From the NCBI GenBank assembly GCA_002015125.1, contig MUYB01000001.1, positions 122,542 through 186,541 on the forward strand: a stretch of 64,000 bases of DNA, in the 5' to 3' direction. Position numbers and translations under genes: made by a program. Shown in pieces: positions 20,672 to 30,596 of this stretch. The notes beneath the pieces are model-generated. The model had not been told where the DNA came from. It saw nothing but the letters and a program-made list of their open reading frames with translations, and did not search any database. The DNA comes from [Haemophilus] felis. Its GTDB lineage: Bacteria; Pseudomonadota; Gammaproteobacteria; Enterobacterales; Pasteurellaceae. Each line of letters opens with the position of its first letter. The stretch's first letter is position 1.

Positions 20672-21580
20672 GTGAGTAAAGAAGCTCAAAACCTAGACGT
20701 ATCTCAGCATATTGATATTAACCAAGTGGCGAATAATGCGCTCAAAACTGTCGAGAATTTAAACTTTGAGACAATATTACATAACTGGATTATTCCTTAT
20801 GGAACAAAAATCGCTTTAGCCGTTGCGATCTTTGTAATAGGGCGCTATTTGGCACGATTCATTAGTCGCGTTTTAGGTAGAGCAGTTCTTGCATCAAGCA
20901 GAGATGAGATGCTGCAAAGCTTTGTAACCTCTATATCCTATTTTTTATTTTTACTTTTTGTTGTTATTGCTGCTCTTTCTCAATTGGGCATTAACACTAG
21001 CTCCCTTGTTGCTTTAATTGGTGCTGCAGGTTTAGCTGTCGGTTTAGCCTTACAAAACTCATTACAAAACTTTGCTGCTGGCGTGATGATTTTAATTTTT
21101 AAACCTTTCAAACGAGGTGATGTTATTGAAGCAGGTGGTGTATCAGGAAAAGTAGAGCAAATGGGACTATTAATGTTAGAGCTTCGCACTGGCGATAATA
21201 AAACGATTTTAGTACCAAATGGAAAAGCTTTTTCTGACAGCATTATTAATTACTCCCATAACTCCACTCGTCGAATCGACTTTATTTTTGACATTGGCTA
21301 CGACTCCGATATTGCCTTGGCAAAAGATATTGTTGCAAAAGTGCTAAACAATGATCCTCGAGTACTTAAAAATCCAGTGCCTACCATTGCTGTTGGTGCA
21401 TTAGCGGCAAGTAGCGTGCAATTATTTGTTCGCCCTTGGGTGAAAACTGGGGAGTATTGGAATGTGCATTTCGATATTATGGAGAAAATTAAATTAGAAT
21501 TTGATCAAGCGGGTATTTCAATTCCATTTAATCAGTTGGATTTACATTTGCCTGAAAATCTTTCGATTGTTCAGAAATAA
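20672..21580 (+). CDS. mscS: small-conductance mechanosensitive channel MscS
   Basis: MscS opens under membrane tension to release solutes during osmotic downshock. The 302-residue protein has an N-terminal extension, three membrane segments (about residues 48-66, 91-110 and 119-150) and a cytoplasmic vestibule. The pore helix is the glycine- and alanine-rich GAAGLAVGLALQNSLQNF. The start is GTG at 20672 with GGAG eight bases upstream; a nearby ATG at 20665 leads straight to a stop. It is flanked by rluA and a diverged rluA fragment in the same orientation, which suggests that this segment arrived or moved by recombination. Confidence 0.94.
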   Translation: MSKEAQNLDVSQHIDINQVANNALKTVENLNFETILHNWIIPYGTKIALAVAIFVIGRYLARFISRVLGRAVLASSRDEMLQSFVTSISYFLFLLFVVIAALSQLGINTSSLVALIGAAGLAVGLALQNSLQNFAAGVMILIFKPFKRGDVIEAGGVSGKVEQMGLLMLELRTGDNKTILVPNGKAFSDSIINYSHNSTRRIDFIFDIGYDSDIALAKDIVAKVLNNDPRVLKNPVPTIAVGALAASSVQLFVRPWVKTGEYWNVHFDIMEKIKLEFDQAGISIPFNQLDLHLPENLSIVQK

Positions 21581-21601
21581 TCAATTAAGATTTCATAACA
21601 G

Positions 21602-21767
21602 ATTATGAAGTATTAGAGTGCTATGCAAATAACACTACTCGAGTTCGTTTAACGCCGATCACAGGGCGTTCGCACCAACTTCGCCTACATATGCTGGCGC
21701 TAGGGCATCCTATCTTAGGCGATAAATCCTACGTATCGCCTCAAGCAAAATCGCTTGCTTCACCCTT
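21602..21767 (+). pseudogene. diverged rluA C-terminal fragment
   Basis: About 55 codons match rluA 20359-20523 in the same frame without gaps, at roughly 80% nucleotide identity by my count. Translation shows [19 protein letters not shown] and then [19 protein letters not shown]. Most differences are at third codon positions, so this is a homologue from a related lineage rather than a recent duplication. It lacks the catalytic aspartate region and a start, and is not functional. Confidence 0.85.
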
Positions 21768-21809
21768 AGTTGGTCTAGATTATTTTTTAATCTATATATT
21801 GCGTATTAT

Positions 21810-21938
21810 TCACTGCAAAAAAATAACATTGAACAGAGACTGTGAGGACACACCATCACAAGCCTCTATTTTTTTAAGCCATTCTAATGCGCTTCCATTC
21901 AGCTTATTCTGCACAATTAGTTGTCTTTCTGTATCAGC
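21810..21938 (-). other. unexplained 42-codon open stretch
   Basis: Between the rluA fragment and the haemagglutinin remnant, the minus strand stays open for 42 codons and ends at TGA 21810-21812. It reads with protein-like composition (for example [19 protein letters not shown]). There is no start codon or ribosome site, and I do not recognise the family. It may be the tail of another broken gene, or chance. The rest of 21581-21956 outside the rluA fragment shows nothing else. Confidence 0.25.
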
Positions 21939-21956
21939 TCATTCTTCTAACATTCG

Positions 21957-23003
21957 AGCAGACAGGGCAGCCAATAATCCAAGATGGGCGTTTGACTGGT
22001 CATCAAATAGAGCAAGGTCAAATTGAGATCGAGAGCTCAGGATTAGACACAAGCAACACAAATTATACTCAAATCCTGAGTCAAGCTGCCAAGATTAATG
22101 CAGGTGTTTGGGCAAAAGAACTGAAAGTTGTAGCAGGTAAAAATAACATTTCTCATGAAGGCGTTATCGCCGCTACAGCCTCAAATGAGTTGCCCCCAGC
22201 AGTAGCAATAGATACTCAAGCTCTGGGAGGCATGTACGCAGATAAAATCCTCTTAATCAGTACTCAACAAAATGCAGAGATCCAAAATGCTGGTCAGATT
22301 TGGGCAATGGCGGGCGGTGTTAGCCTAAATGCAGAGGGAAAATTAGTTAACTCAGGCTCTATTGTTTCATCAGAAAAACCTAATTCAACGCAAAGAACAG
22401 CTTCAAATAAGGAGCACTCAACAATAGCAATTAAAACCAATGAGATAAATAATTCAGGTCAACTATCTTCTCAAGGAAGAACAAGTGGCGCAACTGACCT
22501 CTGATATTATTTGGTTAGAAAATGAAACAATCAAACCACCAGATGGTCGAGTTGAAACCGTGCTAAAACCGAAAGTGTATATGCGCATTCGAAACAATGA
22601 CCTAAATGCACAGGGCGCGTTACTTTCTGGTGCGAAAATCAATATTAATGCGGATTTAGTCAATAATCGTGGTGGCATAATTGCTGGGCGAGAGACCTTA
22701 TTAATCAACAGCGAAAACTTACACAATTTAAAAGGTAATTTACGCAGTCGCCATATTCTTGTGGATACAAAACAGGATATTCTCAATATGGGTGAAATGC
22801 GAGCAGAAAAAACCTTATCGCTGAAAGCATGCGGTAGCATTACAAGTAGAAGTGAATTAAATGGTAGCGAAAATGAACAAGGCAACGTGAAAAATATTGA
22901 CCGACTCGCAGGAATGTATATTACAGGCGATAGCGAAGGTGTTTTAGCTTTAGATATACATAATGCTTTTTACTATTGTAATTTGTTTAAAAAGTATAAC
23001 TAA
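21957..23003 (+). pseudogene. TpsA (filamentous haemagglutinin family) remnant, frameshifted
   Basis: The DNA encodes haemagglutinin repeats of the FHA/TpsA beta-helix type, the secreted partner of two-partner secretion. Typical phrases are NAGVWAKELKVVAGKN, GGMYADKILLIST, NNRGGIIAGRETLLIN and LAGMYITGD. Frame 21887-22504 covers the first part, and frame 22485-23003 continues the same repeat after a +1 shift near 22482, consistent with one lost base. There is no signal peptide or TPS secretion domain at the front, and the match stops near 22960 after LALDI. Only about 330 codons remain of a gene normally thousands of codons long. Confidence 0.85.
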
Positions 23004-24734
23004 TATTTATACCAATGTTATATTTTTCAGTTCTGAAAAATTCTGGTTTTTGTAAGGCTTTTCCAATAAAAATATCATAAGACAAATTTCCTCCAAGAGA
23101 GAATTCGCCTCTCACACCCAATGCAGAACCAGCTAGTGTTTTCCCTAACTGATGTTTACTCGATTTTCCTGAAATTCTGCCAAAATCAAGTGCTGTATAA
23201 AGTTGATGTTGTTTGTAATAATGCCAAATAAATTCATTACGCCAATTCCATCCTCTTTCTGCTGAAAGACTTATTTCACCATCAAAACCTCTTACAGTAT
23301 ATCGCCCTCCTATAGAAAATTTATCTTGTGCTAATAGAGGCGTCTTGTTCCACTGCGCACGTAAAGTGGTTTTATAACGAAAATGTTGTTTACTCAATTG
23401 AAATGGTAATTCAAACTCAGTATTTGCGGTGATAACTTTCATTTTTCCTGTGCCATTGTTATGAGCTTCTTCTGGTGGTGGAAAAGCGCCTGATAATCTT
23501 GTTCCTCTTTTATAATTTACTTCTAAAGCGAGAGTTCCATTTGCTATTTTTTGTTGATAATCAAAAGATAGCAGCCAACCGCCTATTTTGCGATGTTGTA
23601 CTTTAATTTCCGCATCATTAATGTAATTTCTCGTTTCTAATTTCCAAATTTTTCCAGACCAGTGGATTTTACGTTTAATATCTCGATATAGAAGATGTGT
23701 AAAACCTAAATTACTGCTTTGACTACTACCATTGTAATCGTAAGCCTCTTTAAATCCAGCAACAGCCTGATGATATCTATAACTGTTGTAATTAAATGCC
23801 CATAACCAATTTCCCACGGGGACGGAATAATGAATAGCAAGGTTTATCGTACCGCTTTTAATAACTCTCCATGGCTATCTTTTTGTTTATTAACTTTGCC
23901 TAAGTGTTTTCCATAGGTAATGCTAAAAAGATCACTAAAGCCAAAAAGATTATCTGCAAATAATGTGATACTACCTTGATGTTTCCCTGTACTTTTACTC
24001 CCTCCATTGTTGAAATTAAAACTAACTCGATAAGGAATAGTTCTTTGTTGCCAATGTAATAATATATCGTTTTCATCTGGCTTGGCGGTTGGAAGTATTT
24101 GAATTCGGCTCGCTACCGTCGGTAAACGTTGTAAATTTTCTAAACCCTGCTCAATATCTTTCAAATTGAGAATATCACCGTTAGAAATCGGAAATTCATT
24201 TTGAAAGGCCGCAATTCTGAATGCGTAAGTTTGTGATAAATTTGTTTTATCTATTTGAATACGGCTTACCTTACCGATGAGTACGAAAAATTCTAACCGC
24301 CCTGAACTAAGGTCTTGTGGTGCAGCAAGTATTCTTGTCGTAATGTAACCTTTTTCAATAATTGCATTTTGTATTAATCCCATTAAATGATTGATACTTG
24401 CTGCACCTAAACATTGCCCTGACGTAAAGCGGATTTCTGCCAATGCTTGAGTTAATGCAAATTGAAACCGTTCAGCTTCGCTATTCAGTACAATCTCATT
24501 AATTGGAAAACAAGGGATCTCATTAGTTTGAGGTAAATCTGTTGTTATAGAGTAAGGGGGCTGAATCTGAATATTAGGCTGAGAAAGTTTTGATTCTTGA
24601 GATTGTTGATACTGTTGTTGTCACAAGAGATGATTCTGTTGGATTTGTTCAGCAAGATCATTTTGCTGCACAATAGAAAGAAATGGAAACCAGTAGGCGA
24701 TAATTATCAGAATACAAGAAAGAAATTTAGACAT
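22987..24734 (-). pseudogene. TpsB (FhaC/ShlB family) outer membrane transporter, inactivated
   Basis: This would be the outer membrane transporter of a two-partner secretion system. The reading starts with ATG at 24732-24734 and a signal peptide (MSKFLSCILIIIAYWFPFLS). An in-frame TGA at 24621-24623 then interrupts a glutamine-rich stretch. The frame continues through the POTRA region (for example GYITTRIL, RIQILPTAKPDENDI) until a one-base loss in a run of A near 23855. The barrel resumes in another frame to 22987, with the family motif VRGFDGEISLSAERGWNWRNE-like block and a terminal aromatic F. Restoring one A gives a continuous protein of about 580 residues. It faces the TpsA remnant tail to tail, which is unusual, because tpsB normally precedes tpsA on the same strand. 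Confidence 0.88.
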
Positions 24735-24916
24735 AGGATTTTTCTCAATGAAAGGAATGACGAAAGTATAAAATATCAACAAAATATGTTCAATTATCTC
24801 ACTTTTAAGATAAACAATTTCTAGTAATTTTTTGAACAGCGCATCATGATTTATTTATGGATTTTACCGTTGCAATGATACAATCCGCCATCCGAATTTA
24901 GTTAAGAGAAAAAGAT

Positions 24917-25486
24917 ATGGCTCGTCAGAAAAAAACACGCCGACTTACCGATATTATGCCTGCGCGCAAAGTAGATAAAAAAGTCGAATTACCGAAAAGT
25001 AAACCGGGTAAAAAATTAACTCGTTATGAATTAGATGCCAAAGCGCGTGAAGACAAGCGCAAACGTAAACATAAAGGATTAACTTCAGGCTCTCGCCACA
25101 GCGCTAGCGAACAACATAACAATCAGCAAAATCTTGAAAAAAGAGATCCTCGTGTTGGTAGCCGTAAAAAAGTGCCTCTCATTGTAGAGTTTGTTAATAA
25201 ACCAGAAAAAGGCATCACAATTCCGCCAATGAAAATGACCTCTGATTCGGTGAAATTAGATCCTGCGTTAGAATTGGAACAGCTTGAAAATAATGAATGT
25301 TTAAACGAACTTTTAGACAAATTAGATGCAGGCAAAACCTTAAGCACTGAGGATCAAAAATTTGTTGATGAATGCCTCGAGCGTATTGCACAGTTAATGG
25401 ACGAACTAGGTATTTCAGATGAAGAAGATAGTGAAGAAGATCTCTATCGCACTTTTGAAAACATCGATATTAATCAATTTAAGTAA
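24917..25486 (+). CDS. yihI: Der GTPase-activating protein YihI
   Basis: YihI stimulates the GTPase Der and so influences 50S ribosome assembly. The 189-residue protein opens [18 protein letters not shown]. The N-terminal half is very basic and low in complexity ([26 protein letters not shown]), and the C-terminal half is acidic (ends [16 protein letters not shown]), as in E. coli YihI. It starts a three-gene run with the DUF2489 gene and hemN, an order known from other gammaproteobacteria. The stop is 5 bp before the next gene. Confidence 0.93.
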   Translation: MARQKKTRRLTDIMPARKVDKKVELPKSKPGKKLTRYELDAKAREDKRKRKHKGLTSGSRHSASEQHNNQQNLEKRDPRVGSRKKVPLIVEFVNKPEKGITIPPMKMTSDSVKLDPALELEQLENNECLNELLDKLDAGKTLSTEDQKFVDECLERIAQLMDELGISDEEDSEEDLYRTFENIDINQFK

Positions 25487-25491
25487 GTACT

Positions 25492-25920
25492 ATGTGGAGC
25501 ACAATTTTATTTATTCTTGCTAGCCTGATTATTGTGTCGCTAACAGGTTATGCTATCTATTTGTTGTTGGCGCTACAAAAACAAAAGAGAGCTTTTGCTA
25601 ATGCTCGTTTAGCTCGCGAACTGCGTTTGAAAGAAAGCATTGAAATTATTGCCAAAGCGATGCAAAAAGGAGATTGCAATCATTCTGAAGGCGTTATCCG
25701 CTTAAAGATGTTACTCGATCCTTTGGGACAAACCTTAAAAAGCTACCCTGCGATGTATCAACTCTATGAAGTGGTTATGGATATGCCAACCCATGAAAAA
25801 CGCCGTGAGTTAAAGAAAAATGAGCGTATGCGTTTAGACTTACAACGTGAAACGGCAGAAGCAGATTTAGAACAAAAAATTCATGCTGAGTTAGACGTAC
25901 TTTTATCAAATATTAAATAA
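25492..25920 (+). CDS. DUF2489 family membrane-anchored protein
   Basis: This 142-residue protein of unknown function has one N-terminal membrane segment (about residues 4-28) followed by a cytoplasmic, highly charged helical region (KQKRAFANARLARELRLKES and later repeated E/K/R heptad-like stretches). It matches the DUF2489 type found between yihI and hemN in related genomes. The 5-bp spacing to yihI suggests co-translation. No catalytic motif is visible. Confidence 0.85.
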   Translation: MWSTILFILASLIIVSLTGYAIYLLLALQKQKRAFANARLARELRLKESIEIIAKAMQKGDCNHSEGVIRLKMLLDPLGQTLKSYPAMYQLYEVVMDMPTHEKRRELKKNERMRLDLQRETAEADLEQKIHAELDVLLSNIK

Positions 25921-25943
25921 ATTCAAGATTTTGTGGGGAGCTT

Positions 25944-27311
25944 ATGTCAGAGATTATTTGGGACTTGGCATTAATTCAAAAATATAATTATTCAGGGCCT
26001 CGCTATACGTCTTATCCAACGGCGTTAGAGTTTAATGAACATTACAGCAATGTGGATTTTATTCAAGCAGCAAAACGTTATCCTGAAAGACCACTTTCTC
26101 TTTATGTACATATTCCATTTTGTCATAAACTTTGCTACTTCTGCGCTTGTAATAAAGTCATCACTCGTCATCAACATAAAGCCGATATTTATCTAGATTT
26201 TTTAGAAAAAGAAATTGAGACGCGCTCTCCCTTATTTAAAAATCGCTTAGTTACCCAAATACACTGGGGCGGCGGTACACCCACCTATCTCAATGAATCT
26301 CAATCTGCACGTTTAATGACAATGTTGCGTAAGCATTTCTCGATTTCGCCAGAGGCAGAAATTAGTATTGAAATCGATCCGAGAGAAATTGAATTATCTA
26401 TGCTCGATCATTTACGTCATCTTGGTTTTAACCGAATGAGTATGGGCGTTCAAGACTTTAACAAAGAGGTACAAAAAGCCGTTAATCGTGAACAAGATGA
26501 AACTTTTATTGAAGCCTTATTACAACGCGCTCGAACATTGGGTTTTCAATCAACAAATTTAGATTTGATTTATGGACTCCCTTTACAAAGCGTGGAAAGC
26601 TTTATGTTTACCCTACAAAAAGTCATCGAACTGAATCCTGATCGATTGAGTGTATTTAACTATGCTCATCTACCAAGCCGCTTTGCTGGGCAAGCAAAAA
26701 TCAAAGATGCAATGTTACCAGCCCCCGAAACAAAATTAAGTATTTTGCAAAATATGATTGCGCTATTAGGTAGCGCTGGTTATCAGTTCATCGGTATGGA
26801 TCATTTTGCCAAACCAGATGATGAATTAGCCATAGCACAACAAAAAGGCGTTTTACACCGCAATTTCCAAGGTTATACCACCCAAGAAGAATGTGATCTC
26901 TTGGGCCTAGGCGTATCTGCTATCAGCTTATTGGGCGATACCTATGCGCAAAATCAAAAAGAGTTAAAACATTATTATCAGGCGCTAGATGATACGGGCA
27001 TTGCATTGCATAAGGGTTTTGTTATGAGCCAAGAAGATTGTTTACGACGAGATGTGATTAAACAGCTAATTTGTAATTTTAAACTGTCTTATGAAAGCAT
27101 TGAGCGAGCTTATAATATTCAATTCAAGACACATTTTGCAGAAGACTTAAATTTACTAGCGCCCTTAGCTAAAGACGGTTTATTAGAAATTACAGATAAA
27201 GCCATTCAGGTTTCAGCAAGAGGTCGGCTACTCATTCGTAATATTTGTTTATGCTTTGATACCTATTCTAGAGAACAAGCTAAACGCCAACAATTTTCAA
27301 GAATTATCTAA
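25944..27311 (+). CDS. hemN: oxygen-independent coproporphyrinogen III oxidase HemN
   Basis: HemN is a radical SAM enzyme that decarboxylates coproporphyrinogen III to protoporphyrinogen IX without oxygen. The 455-residue protein has the cluster motif HIPFCHKLCYFCAC with cysteines 60, 64 and 67, plus C69, as in genuine HemN rather than HemW. The SAM-contact segment GGGTPTYL follows. Length agrees with E. coli HemN (457). It is the third gene after yihI and the DUF2489 gene. GGGGAG lies just upstream of the ATG. Confidence 0.96.
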   Translation: MSEIIWDLALIQKYNYSGPRYTSYPTALEFNEHYSNVDFIQAAKRYPERPLSLYVHIPFCHKLCYFCACNKVITRHQHKADIYLDFLEKEIETRSPLFKNRLVTQIHWGGGTPTYLNESQSARLMTMLRKHFSISPEAEISIEIDPREIELSMLDHLRHLGFNRMSMGVQDFNKEVQKAVNREQDETFIEALLQRARTLGFQSTNLDLIYGLPLQSVESFMFTLQKVIELNPDRLSVFNYAHLPSRFAGQAKIKDAMLPAPETKLSILQNMIALLGSAGYQFIGMDHFAKPDDELAIAQQKGVLHRNFQGYTTQEECDLLGLGVSAISLLGDTYAQNQKELKHYYQALDDTGIALHKGFVMSQEDCLRRDVIKQLICNFKLSYESIERAYNIQFKTHFAEDLNLLAPLAKDGLLEITDKAIQVSARGRLLIRNICLCFDTYSREQAKRQQFSRII

Positions 27312-27346
27312 TCTAAGTCAGTTTGAAAGTATTTTAGGAGAACAAA

Positions 27347-28015
27347 ATGCCTATCAACAAAACAGATGTTATCAATGCATTTCACTATCGCCACGCCTGT
27401 AAAGCTTACGATCCCACGAAAAAAATTAGCGAAGAAGATTTTCGCTTTATTTTAGAAACAGGGCGTTTGTCGCCAAGCTCTTTTGGATTTGAGCCTTGGA
27501 AATTCTTAGTGATTGAAAATCAACAGCTCAAACAAATGATTAAAGATCTCGCTTGGGGCGCTAAAGATAAAATTATGGATTGTAGCCATTTTGTCGTCAT
27601 TTTAGCGCGTCAGCCTGAAACGCTACTTGCGGACGGAGAATATGTACAACATATGATGCAAAATATTCATCATATTCCCGAAGAAATACGCAACATTCGC
27701 CAAAATTTCTATCGCCACTTTACCGAACAAGATTTTGATTTGGTGAATAATTCGAGAGCATTCTACGATTGGGCTTGTCGCCAAAGCTATATTGCAATGG
27801 CAAATATGCTCACCAGTGCTGCGATGATCGGCATTGACTCACCCCCCATTGAAGGATTCCCATTGGAAAAAATGCACAATGCTTTTGTAGAACAAGGTGT
27901 TTATGATCCTAAATGCTATAAATTAAGCGTTATGATTGCCTTTGGTTATCGCTTGCATGAACCAAAAGAAAAAACTCGCCAAGCCTTTGATGATGTGGTT
28001 CAGTGGATAAAATAA
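27347..28015 (+). CDS. NAD(P)H-dependent nitroreductase family oxidoreductase
   Basis: This 222-residue flavoprotein belongs to the NfsB/nitroreductase family, which uses FMN and NAD(P)H to reduce nitro compounds, quinones or pteridines. The FMN phosphate-binding segment HYRHACKAYDP is at about residues 13-23, and SPSSFGFEPWKFLV at about 43-56 is the second conserved block. A C-terminal GYR..EP segment completes the fold. Physiological substrate cannot be told from sequence. A good ribosome site (TAGGAGAAC) precedes the start. A bidirectional terminator separates it from cysK. Confidence 0.9.
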   Translation: MPINKTDVINAFHYRHACKAYDPTKKISEEDFRFILETGRLSPSSFGFEPWKFLVIENQQLKQMIKDLAWGAKDKIMDCSHFVVILARQPETLLADGEYVQHMMQNIHHIPEEIRNIRQNFYRHFTEQDFDLVNNSRAFYDWACRQSYIAMANMLTSAAMIGIDSPPIEGFPLEKMHNAFVEQGVYDPKCYKLSVMIAFGYRLHEPKEKTRQAFDDVVQWIK

Positions 28016-28025
28016 TAGATAAGAA

Positions 28026-28055
28026 AATGGCAATTCAAGAATTTGAATTGCCATT
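28026..28055. terminator. bidirectional terminator between the nitroreductase gene and cysK
   Basis: Arms AATGGCAATTCAA (28026-28038) and TTGAATTGCCATT (28043-28055) pair perfectly over 13 bp around a 4-nt loop. CTTTTATTT follows on the plus strand and TTTTCTT on the minus strand. Confidence 0.88.
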
Positions 28056-28062
28056 CTTTTAT

Positions 28063-29010
28063 TTAAGCTTCAATCTCTTCAAAAAGTGCCGTACTTAAAT
28101 AACGTTCAGAAGCAGAAGGTAAAACAACCACAATGAGTTTATCCGCAAACTCTGGACGTTTAGCTAATCTATCCGCAGCAGCCACCGCCGCACCAGATGA
28201 AATACCGCCTAAAATCCCTTCTTTCGCCATTAAACGACGAGCCGTTTCAATCGCCTCTTGGCTACTCACTTTTTCCACCTGATCAACAAGTGTTAAATCC
28301 AAATTTTTAGGAATAAATCCCGCCCCAATTCCTTGGATTTTATGCGGCGCAGGTTTAACTTCTTCGCCAGCTAAAGTTTGGCTAATTACTGGCGATTCTT
28401 CAGGCTCTACCGCCACCGAAATAATTCGTTTGCCTTGTTCTTGTTTAATGTATCGACTTGTGCCAGTGATTGTTCCGCCAGTGCCAACCCCTGCGACTAA
28501 TACATCAATTTTACCTTCGGTATCGCGCCAAATTTCAGGCCCAGTGGTTTGCTGGTGAATCGCAGGATTAGCAGGATTTTCAAACTGTTTTAGAATGACA
28601 TAGCGATCAGGATCTGAAGCAACGATTTCTTCTGCTTTTGCGATAGCTCCCTTCATTCCTTTAGCGCCTTCTGTCAGAACTAAATTCACGCCTAAACCTC
28701 TTAACAGGCGTTTACGTTCCGTACTCATGGTTTCTGGCATAGTTAATGTGATTTTATAACCGCGCGCAGCCGCAACATAAGCAAGAGCAATACCTGTATT
28801 ACCGCTGGTTGCATCAACAATTTCTTTACCAGCGGTCAAAATACCGTCTTTTTCTGCTTGCCAAACCATATTGGCACCGATACGGCATTTCACACTAAAA
28901 CTTGGATTACGTGCTTCAATTTTGGCAACAATATTACCTTGACCAAAATGTTTTAAGCGTACCAGTGGCGTATTTCCGATGGAATAAGAGTTATCGGTAT
29001 AAATAGTCAT
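28063..29010 (-). CDS. cysK: cysteine synthase A
   Basis: CysK is the PLP enzyme that makes cysteine from O-acetylserine and sulfide. The 315-residue protein starts [19 protein letters not shown]. The PLP lysine is K41 in [11 protein letters not shown], and the substrate loop TSGNTG follows at about residue 69. The ATG at 29008-29010 has AAGGAG upstream, which favours it over an in-frame TTG five codons earlier. It is a single gene ending at a shared terminator. Confidence 0.96.
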   Translation of the reverse strand: MTIYTDNSYSIGNTPLVRLKHFGQGNIVAKIEARNPSFSVKCRIGANMVWQAEKDGILTAGKEIVDATSGNTGIALAYVAAARGYKITLTMPETMSTERKRLLRGLGVNLVLTEGAKGMKGAIAKAEEIVASDPDRYVILKQFENPANPAIHQQTTGPEIWRDTEGKIDVLVAGVGTGGTITGTSRYIKQEQGKRIISVAVEPEESPVISQTLAGEEVKPAPHKIQGIGAGFIPKNLDLTLVDQVEKVSSQEAIETARRLMAKEGILGGISSGAAVAAADRLAKRPEFADKLIVVVLPSASERYLSTALFEEIEA

Positions 29011-29125
29011 AAACACTCCTTTCAAATAGGTTTCAACGAGACGTATTTTTTAACACAATGGACAAGGCTAAAAAAATAGTCCTTCGCTATATTTCATAAC
29101 TAAAAGTTATTTTTGATAAAGAAAA

Positions 29126-29149
29126 AGGGCTAATTTTTGAATTAGCCCT
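29126..29149 (-). terminator. terminator downstream of dcuB
   Basis: Arms AGGGCTAAT (29126-29134) and ATTAGCCCT (29141-29149) pair perfectly and can be extended by one A-T pair. On the minus strand, the direction of dcuB, TTTTTC follows. It can also protect cysK from read-through. Confidence 0.82.
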
Positions 29150-29170
29150 GATTTCACTTATGTCTTTTGA

Positions 29171-30499
29171 CTAAATGATAAATTCAGCAAGTACATAACC
29201 TACACAACAAGCGACAACAACACCAATTAACCCAGGTACCATAAAGCTGTGGTTGAAGTAATATTTACCAATTTTGGTGGTGCCTGTTACGTCAAAGTTA
29301 ACGGTTGCGATATCTGACGGATAGTTAGGAATGAAGAAGTAACCGTAAGTCGCAGGCATTAAACCAACAAGTAACGGTGCGGGTAAGCCCATGGCGATAC
29401 CCACTGGTAACAACATTCGTGCGGTTGCGGCTTGGCTGTTAATCACTACAGAAACAGTAAAGAGTGCGAAAGCAAATGTCCAAGGATAACTTTTTACCAT
29501 TTCCGTAATGCCTGCTTTAAATGAAGGCATTGCATATTGGAAATAAGTGTCGCTCATCCATGCGATACCGAAGATGGCGATAGCAGCAACCATACCTGAT
29601 TTAAATACCACGCCATTTGGTACAGTTTGAACATTGGTTTTGGTCACTAATAAAATAATACCACCGAAACCGAGCATCATCATTTGAATGATTAATGACA
29701 TTGAAATTGGTTTATTTTCACCAATAGTGCGAATCTCTGGTACCATTGCAACAAGTACGATTGTGGCTAGTGCCAAGAGAAATAAATACACGGCGTGTTT
29801 AGCAGAAGCTGGTAATGCTTCATTTAAAGAGGTGCTAGTGGTATTTAAAATACGTTCACGCCATACAGGATCTTGTAAGCGACGTTGATATTCAGGATCG
29901 TCTTCAAGCTCTTTGCCACGGCGCAAGCTATAAAGTGATAGAGCAATTGTACCAGCCAAGGTTGCTGGCACAGTTACAGAAATAATGCTTAATAATGTAA
30001 CGTGCTCAAAACCTGGTAATGCCACAATTTGACCTAAATAATAAACCACGGCAGCAGAAATTGGACTTGAGGTAATGGCTAATTGTGATGCAACAGATGC
30101 GGCTGCCATTGGACGTTCAGGACGAATTTTATTTTTTAACGCCACATCACCAATAATTGGCATAATTGAATAAACAGCGTGACCTGTGCCTAGCATAAAA
30201 GTCATCACATAAGTTACTAACGGACCAAGTAGCGTGACGCGTTTTGGATTGCTACGTAAAATGCGCTCAGCTATTTGTAGCATAAATTTCAATCCGCCTG
30301 CTGCTTCTAAGATAGAAGCACAGGTTACTACCGCTAAAATGATAAGCATCACTTGGATTGGTGGTGCAGTTGGTGGCATTCTAAAGATAAAGACTTCGAT
30401 CAATAAGCCTATGCCTGATACAACACCAAGCCCGATACCGCCAAAGCGACTACCTAAATAAAGAGCTACAAGCAGAAAGAGAAATTCGAAATAAAGCAT
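29171..30499 (-). CDS. dcuB: anaerobic C4-dicarboxylate transporter DcuB
   Basis: DcuB exchanges external fumarate or malate for internal succinate during anaerobic fumarate respiration. The 442-residue protein is strongly hydrophobic throughout. It carries the DcuB-type segments GTGHAVYSIMPIIGDVALKN and IRPERPMAA at about residues 104-138, and ends with the conserved NYPSDIATVNFDVTGTTKIG region. These favour DcuB over DcuA. It stands alone, with an FNR-like site about 100 bp upstream and a terminator downstream. Confidence 0.93.
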   Translation of the reverse strand: MLYFEFLFLLVALYLGSRFGGIGLGVVSGIGLLIEVFIFRMPPTAPPIQVMLIILAVVTCASILEAAGGLKFMLQIAERILRSNPKRVTLLGPLVTYVMTFMLGTGHAVYSIMPIIGDVALKNKIRPERPMAAASVASQLAITSSPISAAVVYYLGQIVALPGFEHVTLLSIISVTVPATLAGTIALSLYSLRRGKELEDDPEYQRRLQDPVWRERILNTTSTSLNEALPASAKHAVYLFLLALATIVLVAMVPEIRTIGENKPISMSLIIQMMMLGFGGIILLVTKTNVQTVPNGVVFKSGMVAAIAIFGIAWMSDTYFQYAMPSFKAGITEMVKSYPWTFAFALFTVSVVINSQAATARMLLPVGIAMGLPAPLLVGLMPATYGYFFIPNYPSDIATVNFDVTGTTKIGKYYFNHSFMVPGLIGVVVACCVGYVLAEFII

Positions 30500-30596
30500 A
30501 AGATGTACCCTTAAATATGTTTAAAATATGATGGTTGGTCATGATACGCTCTTTTAAATTCATCTCAATTGGAAAGCAAAAAAAGAAACCAATTTA

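Noticed and set aside
21691..22026. 111-codon open frame on the plus strand
   Set aside because: It joins the rluA fragment to unrelated downstream sequence and has no start signal or coherent domain.
24597..24824. 75-codon open frame on the plus strand
   Set aside because: It overlaps the 5' end of the broken tpsB on the other strand and has no ribosome site or homology that I recognise.
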